DNA of 11,033 nt, taken from positions 1-11,033 of the forward strand of contig JBFMAE010000437.1 in the NCBI GenBank assembly GCA_040756085.1, given 5' to 3'. Position 1 is the stretch's first letter; each line of letters starts with the position of its first letter. The position numbers were made by a program, and so were the translations under genes. Origin of the DNA: JBFMAE01 sp040756085 (GTDB lineage: Bacteria; Desulfobacterota; BSN033; UBA1163). Positions 6,093 to 11,033 of this stretch are shown here, one piece after another. A model generated the notes under the pieces. The model ran no database searches. It was not told the origin of the DNA and was given only the letters and a program-made list of their open reading frames with translations.

Positions 6093-7676
6093 TCACTTTG
6101 AGATTTTACATCCGACCTTCTCAAGATACGCCATATAGTTAAAGGTGGGACTCTGATCTTTGGTGTGGCAGTTCCGGCAGACACCGAGGGTCACTTTCCT
6201 CAATATCTCCCCCTTCCCGGGATGTCCCCTGCCCGCCCCATGGCAGGATTCACACTGGACCCCCTCAAGGTAGAAAGGGACTTCCTCCACAGTCGCATAC
6301 TCTCCGACCTTACCATAACCGGTTGAGTGGCAGATCAGACACTCTTCCTGGGAATATTTAGGTGATGAAACGATCGTTTGAGAGGCCTTCGCATGTTTGG
6401 TCTTCAGCCAATTTCTATAGTTCGTTTCATGGCATTGTTTGCAAGAGATGGCTCCGACAAAGGGACTGTGCTTGGGAATTCGGGCGATCCTCTCTTTCTC
6501 TGAAAGATCCTTTTCAAGCCGCACGGCCATCTTGGGTTTGTATAACTTCGCCGACTCAGCACGGTAGACGTCCAATTCCTTCGTGATCTTGGAGTCATCC
6601 TTCACGGAGAGCTGGACGGGGATGGGGGTGTGTTTATAGAAATTTTTATCCTGGAGAGCAAGGAGCTTTTCCTCCAATTCTTTCTGCCTTGATTCTAAAA
6701 ACTTTAATTCCTTTATTTTCATATCTTCCTGTTTGCCCGCCCTGGCCATTTCGGTTTTGAGGTTGATGGTCCGTGAGATCACCCGGTCCAATTTTCTCTC
6801 CATCTCATCCCGTTCCTTGGAAATACGGAATTGAATGGGTTTTTTTATATCGGCGATCGTATAATCGATCAGGCCCAAATATCCTCCCCTGGGCTCCAGC
6901 CGATAAATGGGGACTTCCTTCTCCCTCTCCATCACAGCCCTTTTGGCCTCTCCCCCACCTCCCAGAATCAGATCGATCTGAGGATTTCTTTTCGCTAATT
7001 TCCTATCCTTCCACTCACCCAATTGAGAGAGGACCACGATCAAATCACAATATTCCCTGAGGCTTTTGGTCAAACTTTGTAAAGTGGAAATGGGATCAAG
7101 AATGGTCAGCCCAGGTTCCCTCTCTTCAAGGATTGGATTGTATAAATCATCCATGATACCGATTATCCCGATCTTGAGCCCTGCGATCTCTTTGACCACA
7201 TAGGGCTTGAAAATTCCTTTTTGAGTCTTCTTATCTACCAGATTGGCTGAGATGAAGGGGAACTTGGCCTTTCGGCTCATCTCTAAAAGAAATTTGACCT
7301 CCATCATCAAATCCTTCTCACCCACATTGACCACATCATATTCCATCTCGGTATAGGATTGGATGAGGAGATCGACACGCAGAAGGGCATCTCTGCGTTT
7401 GGTCTCCGTCTGGGGAGGTTTTCGGAAGAGAAGGTTTCCTGTATCGAGGAGGAGGATCTTTTTCCCCTTCGTTTTTAATTCGTTGATCAATGTTGCTTTC
7501 TTGGCGATCCCACCAAGTGGACTCCTGAATCAGCCGCAGGGTTCCACTTCACCCATCACATCATTGGTATAGACGATGCTGAATTGAGCTTTGGGTGCTC
7601 CCAGTAGAAGGAAGGGGTGAAAAAGACCCAGTATCAAACTTGAAATGAGAAGAATCGAAATTTTTTTGAGTCCCAT
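6093..7676 (-). CDS. Probable selenoprotein: exported UshA/5'-nucleotidase-like domain fused to a tetraheme cytochrome c
   Basis: The frame runs from ATG 7676 (AGGAGG 7 nt upstream) to TGA 6093-6095: 527 residues if the in-frame TGA at 7530-7532 (codon 49) is read as selenocysteine. Residues 1-30 form a signal peptide. Residues 31-280 resemble the metallophosphoesterase domain of UshA-type nucleotidases: IVYTND (34-39), LLLDTGN with D78, SANLV with N145, VVLSQLG (about 214-220) and DLILGGGGE (235-243). The usual catalytic histidines are missing (ND-x-H is NDVM, SHLG is SQLG, GGHTH is GGGGE) and the C-terminal nucleotidase domain is absent. A coiled coil (about 286-344) leads to four CxxCH motifs at C412, C446, C475 and C500. 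Codon 49 sits in EPCG-Sec; from memory, related proteins have PCGC there. Without read-through, only a leaderless product from TTG 7490 could be made, and its hemes could not be attached in the periplasm. Hydrolase activity is doubtful; a thiol/selenol redox role is inferred. It is third in a minus-strand operon. Confidence 0.82.
7500..7532 (-). promoter_or_regulatory. In-frame UGA with candidate bacterial SECIS hairpin
   Basis: The UGA occupies 7530-7532. On the minus-strand transcript, CUUGGUG (7517-7511) pairs with CGCCAAG (7506-7500) through 7 bp including one U-G wobble, leaving loop GGAU (7510-7507). The loop lies 20-23 nt after the UGA. As I recall the rules for bacterial SECIS elements, the apical loop should be small, start with G, and lie about 16-37 nt downstream; this fits. 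The same bases encode a conserved-looking LGGIAK segment, so part of the pairing could be coincidental. Confidence 0.6.
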
Positions 7677-7698
7677 TAAAACCTCCTTCTTCACTCAA

Positions 7699-7748
7699 CC
7701 CCTCACCCCTTCCCCTCTCCCCACTGGGGAGAGGGATGGGGTGAGGGG
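7699..7748 (-). repeat. Strong 23-24 bp hairpin between the DUF1684 and selenoprotein genes
   Basis: Left arm 7699-7722 and right arm 7726-7748 are reverse complements except for one mismatch and one extra base, with only a 3-nt loop. It belongs to a widespread CCCTCACCC/GGGTGAGGG class of dispersed palindromes. It sits 5 nt after the DUF1684 stop and 22 nt before the selenoprotein start, leaving the AGGAGG site free. No T-tract follows on the minus strand, so it may stabilise or process the upstream message rather than terminate it. Confidence 0.75.
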
Positions 7749-7753
7749 AATTT

Positions 7754-8401
7754 TTATCGAAATCTCTTCTCCCCTGCTTGAATTTCTAAGGGAAGCCAGT
7801 TCTCCTTGGGTGCGAAGGGGCAGGTATATTTTTCATTGTACTGACAGAATGGGTTATAGGCCCGATTGAAATCAATCAGCACCTTCCCCTCGGGCATCGG
7901 TTCGATATAAAGGTAACGACCTTTCGTATAGGTCTCGGTCTCTGAAGTTTTATCTTTAAAGGGAATGAAAAGTTCTCCCCCTCCTAAAGGTCTGTAGATC
8001 TGGAGGACATATTCTTTCCTCTCCCATTTAAATTTAAAACGGCCGTATTTCACATATTTTCTCTCCCTCCCTTTATTAGTAGGAAGATTGATGTAGAAGG
8101 GTTTAGGTTCAACAGGATATTTTTCGATGGACCCGATCATCGCATATTTAAGGTCGATCGGATAGTAGATAAGACCTTTAAACTTTTTCCGATCGCTTTC
8201 CTTTAATGGAGATTGAGGGTCTTCTTTAAAGAACTGGTCTCTTTTTTCTCGAAAGGCCTTTAATTTTTCCTCTCTCCGTTCCATGGGGTCGCTCTGATCA
8301 TGAAGAGAGACGAGATCAGCCCTTGCATCGAGGAGCATCAAACATAGGCATCCAATCGAAAAAAGAATTTTTCTCTTTTGAAAACTTAAAAACTGATTCA
8401 C
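7754..8401 (-). CDS. DUF1684 family exported protein
   Basis: A 215-residue protein of unknown function. The DUF1684 hallmarks are all visible: KRDQFFKE (53-60), SPL (64-66), GLIYYPID (76-83), LFIPFKD (144-150), ETYTKGRYLYIEP (156-168) and the C-terminal block with DFNRAYNPFCQY (177-188), CPFAPKENWLP (194-204) and AGEK (209-212). The block carries C186 and C194. Residues 11-28 are a signal peptide, so it probably acts in the periplasm or is membrane-tethered. The start is GTG, overlapping the TGA of the upstream small gene by four bases (GTGA), which implies translational coupling. No other in-frame start retains the signal peptide. The selenoprotein gene lies 77 nt downstream. DUF1684 has no established activity that I know of; a link to redox or heme proteins is suggested only by this operon. 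Confidence 0.9.
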   Translation of the reverse strand: MNQFLSFQKRKILFSIGCLCLMLLDARADLVSLHDQSDPMERREEKLKAFREKRDQFFKEDPQSPLKESDRKKFKGLIYYPIDLKYAMIGSIEKYPVEPKPFYINLPTNKGRERKYVKYGRFKFKWERKEYVLQIYRPLGGGELFIPFKDKTSETETYTKGRYLYIEPMPEGKVLIDFNRAYNPFCQYNEKYTCPFAPKENWLPLEIQAGEKRFR

Positions 8402-8550
8402 GGTGGTCCCTTTCCAAATAATAATCCCTGTCCCTTTTCACTTTTTCTCGAAAAGACAAGTAATGCGATGCTCAGGCCGATGATCAATAGTAAGAGGATT
8501 AATAGGGCCAGAACGGTTAGAATTAGTAAAACGATCATAATTTTAGCCAT
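8398..8550 (-). CDS. 50-residue single-pass membrane peptide, first gene of the operon
   Basis: ATG at 8550 is preceded by AGGAGGAG only 2-3 nt away, the strongest Shine-Dalgarno match in the window. The product is a continuous hydrophobic helix (about residues 4-33, mostly Leu, Ile and Val), then a basic/polar tail (SRKSEKG, 34-40) ending GKGPP. The TGA stop overlaps the GTG of the DUF1684 gene in the sequence GTGA. This coupling and the good ribosome-binding site argue that it is translated. The tail charge suggests the N-terminus faces the periplasm (positive-inside rule). I do not recognise a family. It could be an assembly partner for the exported proteins or a small leader gene. Confidence 0.7.
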   Translation of the reverse strand: MAKIMIVLLILTVLALLILLLLIIGLSIALLVFSRKSEKGQGLLFGKGPP

Positions 8551-8658
8551 ATCTCCTCCTTATTGTCTGGTTTCAGAAAAATAGAGGATCCACGGAGATC
8601 TTGAGATGTATTGGGTCTGAAATTCCCCCGTAGAACCACTTTTCCAAATTTAGAGAAT

Positions 8659-8687
8659 AATTTAATAGAACCCGGTCACGAAATCAA
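8659..8687 (-). promoter_or_regulatory. Possible promoter of the small peptide-DUF1684-selenoprotein operon
   Basis: On the minus strand, TTGATT (8682-8687), a 17-nt spacer and TAAATT (8659-8664). Each hexamer matches the sigma70 consensus at four positions. Transcription would begin near 8652, leaving a leader of about 100 nt before the small gene. It is back-to-back with the promoter of the 18-heme gene. Confidence 0.3.
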
Positions 8688-8725
8688 CCCTTTTTTTAAG
8701 GAAAACATTTTTGTGAAAAAAACAT

Positions 8726-8754
8726 TTGCAAAATTTTTTAAATGGTGATAAAAA
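8726..8754 (+). promoter_or_regulatory. Promoter for the 18-heme cytochrome gene
   Basis: TTGCAA (8726-8731), a 17-nt spacer and TAAAAA (8749-8754) with an upstream TG (extended -10). A direct repeat AAAACATTT (8702-8710 and 8719-8727) overlaps the -35 region and could be an operator. The predicted start near 8761 lies inside the longest open frame, supporting the ATG at 8783 as the real start. Confidence 0.4.
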
Positions 8755-8782
8755 ATGTTTATTTTCAAGAGTGGGGAATCCA

Positions 8783-10972
8783 ATGAAGAGCCTGAAAAAC
8801 TTTTTCGAACTGAAGAAATTAAAAGATCTTTTTAGTTGGGAGCAGTTTAAGGATTTTTACCAATATGTCAAGGCTTTCTGGATCGACTTTTTCAAGGAGG
8901 CCAAGAGAGGCACCCAGACACATCTTAAGGGGATAAAAATCTTCCTTCTTTTCTGCATCATTGCCTTCGTCATCCTGTTAGGAGTCGTTCTCAGGTTTAC
9001 TGAGAGTTCCACCTTCTGCGGCCTCTGTCATCAGATGAATGTTTATATGGATTCGTGGAGGGCCTCCAGCCATCGGCATGTGGCATGTACGAAATGCCAC
9101 TATGAGCCTGGATTCCTAAATCATTTAAAAGGTAAGTGGGTAGATGGCCAAGTTTCGTTGGCCTATTTCCTCTCTGGAAAGAGACCAAGTAAGCCCCATG
9201 CAGAGATCAATGATACGAGTTGTCTCCAAAAGGGATGTCATAAAATCGGGGATATCCAGAAGGATATGATCTATAAGAATGTTGCCTTCTCACATGGAAA
9301 ACATTTAGGGGAGTTGAGAAGGGGGATGAAACTTCGATGTACGACCTGCCATGCTCAGCTTGTCCAGGGAGCCCACCTCACCGTTCATGAAATCAACTGC
9401 TTCATCTGCCACTACTATAAGGCTGGCCCGAGAGGAGAGGAGGAATGTATTTCCTGTGCCGTTGGAGGTTGCACCTCTTGCCACATCGAACCCAAAGGGG
9501 ACATTAAGGTCAAAGGTTGGAGCTTCAATCACAGAAAGTATATTGCCAGAGGCGTGACCTGTGAGAAATGCCATATCAATGTCGTTCAAGGAGATGGCCA
9601 TGTACCTGAGGGGAAATGTATGCAGTGCCATAATGAGCCTGAGTTACTGAGGACCAAATATACTTCTCAATTTATGCATAAGAACCATGTCACCGACCAC
9701 AAGATTGAATGTGCAGATTGCCATACTCACATCCGGCATGAGATCGGACCAATTCTCACCATCGTCCATTCTCCCACTGTCTGTGATAAGTGCCACAGCA
9801 AGGAGATGCATCTGGGGCCGAGAGAGTTTTACCGTGGGAGTGGTGGGATTGGAGTCCCAGACTCCCCCAGCCTCATGTTTATGACCAATGTGGACTGTAT
9901 CGCCTGCCATCGAATGGGCGAAGAAAGCCAGGCTGCACTCCATACCACAAAATATGTCGAAAGGGCGATCGGGGAAGCCTGTGTAGACTGCCATGGTGAA
10001 GGATTCGATGAGGCCTTAAAACATTGGAAAACGCTTCTTTCAAAGGCAGAAAATGAGACCAATCAGCGTATCTTCAATGTTCAGAAGGTCTTATATGAGT
10101 TTGAAAAGATCAGAGGAGGCTCTGCGGAGTTTAAAAAGGCTCTAAACCTCCTCAATGAGGCACGCCACAATTACAGCTTTATCCTTTTAGGTAAAGGCGT
10201 TCACAATATCGAATATTCCTTCAAACTCCTCAATGCAGCAAATAATAAGACAGAACAGGCCCTTGCGATTCTCGATAAGAGTCACAAACCCAAAGAATTT
10301 AAGACCCAGATGACCTGTACGACCTTATGCCATGTGGGGATGGAAAAACGAACTGTCCCCTTCAATGACACCAAATTTTCTCATGAGACCCATGTGGCAG
10401 GCAATGGACTGAATTGTTCTGATTGCCATTCTCCTCGTGAAAATCACGGGAAGACCTTTCAGAAGAATTGTGCAGACTGTCATCACGGAAAGGAGATCAA
10501 AAAGGTCAAATGTGAAGACTGCCATGTCTCGGTCAAAATACTGGTTAAAGGGAAAGGGGGCATCGGTGTAAAGGAGAAACCGAGCAATAAATTAGATGTG
10601 GTCGAATGTATCGATTGCCATCGTGGTGTGCCTGCAAAAAAGAAGGACACGCTCGATGCGATTAAGAAACGGTGTATCGAATGTCATGACCAGAGTTACG
10701 GAGAGATGGTGGTTCGATGGAAAGCGGCCTCTGAGGGATTGTTGAAGAAAGTGAGACCGAAGATCGATAAGGTCAGGGAGGAGATCGGACGGATTGAACT
10801 CCGTGGAGGACATACCTTCATCTATCGGAAGTTGTTCGGAGAGGCGGAGTTTAATTTCAATTTAGCCAAAAAGGGAAACGGTGTCCATAATCTGGAATAT
10901 ACAGAAGAGCTTTTAGAGTTTGCCAATAATCGCCTGGATGAAGCAATAAAACAATTGGCTAAAAAGAAGTAA
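8783..10972 (+). CDS. NapC/NirT-type membrane-anchored multiheme cytochrome c, 18 heme motifs
   Basis: A 729-residue protein. The frame is open back to TTG 8726, but I chose ATG 8783: GGGG lies 6 nt upstream and a promoter-like sequence occupies the extension. A basic amphipathic N-terminus (1-48) precedes one membrane helix (49-72), then the NapC/NrfH signature CGLCHQM (79-85), where family members take electrons from quinol. Heme motifs begin at C79, C102, C147 (CX4CH), C186, C206, C230, C260, C279, C310, C334, C372, C400, C512 (CX3CH), C545, C563, C577, C609 and C631. A Cys pair at 222/225 (CISCA) lacks its histidine. Heme-free helical segments occupy about 406-505 and 640-729 and share GVHN(I/L)EY (472-478 and 700-706), evidence of internal duplication. 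It probably moves electrons from menaquinol to periplasmic or outer-membrane carriers. ImcH of Geobacter is a smaller functional analogue, not a demonstrated orthologue. The gene is divergent from the selenoprotein operon. Confidence 0.9.
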   Translation: MKSLKNFFELKKLKDLFSWEQFKDFYQYVKAFWIDFFKEAKRGTQTHLKGIKIFLLFCIIAFVILLGVVLRFTESSTFCGLCHQMNVYMDSWRASSHRHVACTKCHYEPGFLNHLKGKWVDGQVSLAYFLSGKRPSKPHAEINDTSCLQKGCHKIGDIQKDMIYKNVAFSHGKHLGELRRGMKLRCTTCHAQLVQGAHLTVHEINCFICHYYKAGPRGEEECISCAVGGCTSCHIEPKGDIKVKGWSFNHRKYIARGVTCEKCHINVVQGDGHVPEGKCMQCHNEPELLRTKYTSQFMHKNHVTDHKIECADCHTHIRHEIGPILTIVHSPTVCDKCHSKEMHLGPREFYRGSGGIGVPDSPSLMFMTNVDCIACHRMGEESQAALHTTKYVERAIGEACVDCHGEGFDEALKHWKTLLSKAENETNQRIFNVQKVLYEFEKIRGGSAEFKKALNLLNEARHNYSFILLGKGVHNIEYSFKLLNAANNKTEQALAILDKSHKPKEFKTQMTCTTLCHVGMEKRTVPFNDTKFSHETHVAGNGLNCSDCHSPRENHGKTFQKNCADCHHGKEIKKVKCEDCHVSVKILVKGKGGIGVKEKPSNKLDVVECIDCHRGVPAKKKDTLDAIKKRCIECHDQSYGEMVVRWKAASEGLLKKVRPKIDKVREEIGRIELRGGHTFIYRKLFGEAEFNFNLAKKGNGVHNLEYTEELLEFANNRLDEAIKQLAKKK

Positions 10973-10999
10973 AACACAAAAATTTCTTTAAGATTATTA

Positions 11000-11028
11000 A
11001 TGACTTAGGAAGTAAGCCCTACTATAAT
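11000..11028 (+). promoter_or_regulatory. Possible promoter reading out of the window
   Basis: ATGACT (11000-11005), a 17-nt spacer and a consensus TATAAT (11023-11028). It follows the 18-heme gene by about 28 nt and would drive a gene beyond the right edge. No terminator hairpin is evident in 10973-11033. Confidence 0.35.
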
Positions 11029-11033
11029 TAAGG

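Larger units (their letters stand above)
5710..6095. repeat. Inverted pair of degenerate GGNTTCAAG arrays bounding the convergent gap
   Basis: Short arrays of degenerate GGATTCAAG/GGGTTCAAG units lie at 5710-5742 and, inverted, at 6059-6095. They bracket the space between the two convergent genes. The right array overlaps the TGA stop of the selenoprotein gene at 6093-6095. Each is 33-37 nt and contains three to four units. They could form a long-range hairpin in either transcript, or reflect slippage-grown repeat filler. Confidence 0.5.

Noticed and set aside
6093..7490. A 465-residue gene starting at TTG 7490
   Set aside because: This version lacks a signal peptide although it carries four heme motifs, and the conserved start, ribosome-binding site and nucleotidase N-terminus lie upstream in the same frame beyond a single UGA.
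7530..7532. UGA as a nonsense mutation or global UGA recoding
   Set aside because: There is no other decay in the frame, and TGA is used as a real stop by this gene and by the small upstream gene. A sequencing error cannot be excluded without reads.
8726..8782. TTG start and 19-residue extension of the 18-heme cytochrome
   Set aside because: The TTG is part of a likely -35 box; the ATG at 8783 has a better ribosome-binding site and suits the membrane-anchor topology.
8981..9060. Orthology of the 18-heme protein to NrfH or NapC proper
   Set aside because: Only the N-terminal anchor and first hemes match; NapC and NrfH have four to five hemes and about 150-200 residues, and no nitrate or nitrite reductase gene is nearby.

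Overview
The window is an 11 kb stretch of moderate-GC bacterial DNA dominated by c-type cytochrome genes, with 31 heme-attachment motifs in three proteins. Many palindromic intergenic repeats separate the genes. The heme load, the NapC-type and CbcL-type quinol-linked cytochromes, the FxsA, FmdB and DUF1684 families and the repeat style all suggest an anaerobic, metal- or sulfur-respiring Desulfobacterota-like (deltaproteobacterial) organism. That placement is inference, since no rRNA or taxonomic marker is present.

Layout. Positions 1-1907 (minus) hold most of an ABC-F ATPase that runs off the left edge. Positions 2016-2423 (minus) encode FxsA, and 2808-3152 (minus) encode an FmdB-type zinc ribbon protein. 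A repeat-rich gap at 3153-3728 leads to a promoter and a 657-residue protein with nine c-hemes and a membrane cytochrome b domain (3729-5702, plus; CbcL-like). The convergent gap at 5703-6092 is filled by three palindromic repeat elements. A minus-strand operon follows, read from right to left. It contains a 50-residue membrane peptide (8550-8398), a DUF1684 protein overlapping it by 4 nt (8401-7754), and an exported UshA/5'-nucleotidase-like protein fused to a tetraheme cytochrome (7676-6093). Divergent from this operon is a membrane-anchored NapC/NirT-type cytochrome with 18 heme motifs (8783-10972, plus).

The most striking observation is in the nucleotidase-like/tetraheme gene. Its reading frame contains one in-frame UGA at codon 49, inside a Pro-Cys-Gly-UGA motif. 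The strong ribosome-binding site and the signal peptide lie upstream of this UGA, and all four heme motifs lie downstream. A 7-bp hairpin with a GGAU loop sits 13-30 nt after the UGA, where a bacterial SECIS element is expected. The simplest reading is a selenoprotein with a Cys-Gly-Sec motif. Most metal-binding histidines of the phosphoesterase fold are also replaced, so the domain has probably been repurposed from hydrolysis to redox chemistry.

How the genes may work together (inference): the CbcL-like and NapC-like proteins would both take electrons from the membrane quinol pool into the periplasm. The selenocysteine/tetraheme protein and its DUF1684 and small membrane partners would be a periplasmic branch of this network. 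The ABC-F, FxsA and FmdB genes look like unrelated housekeeping neighbours.
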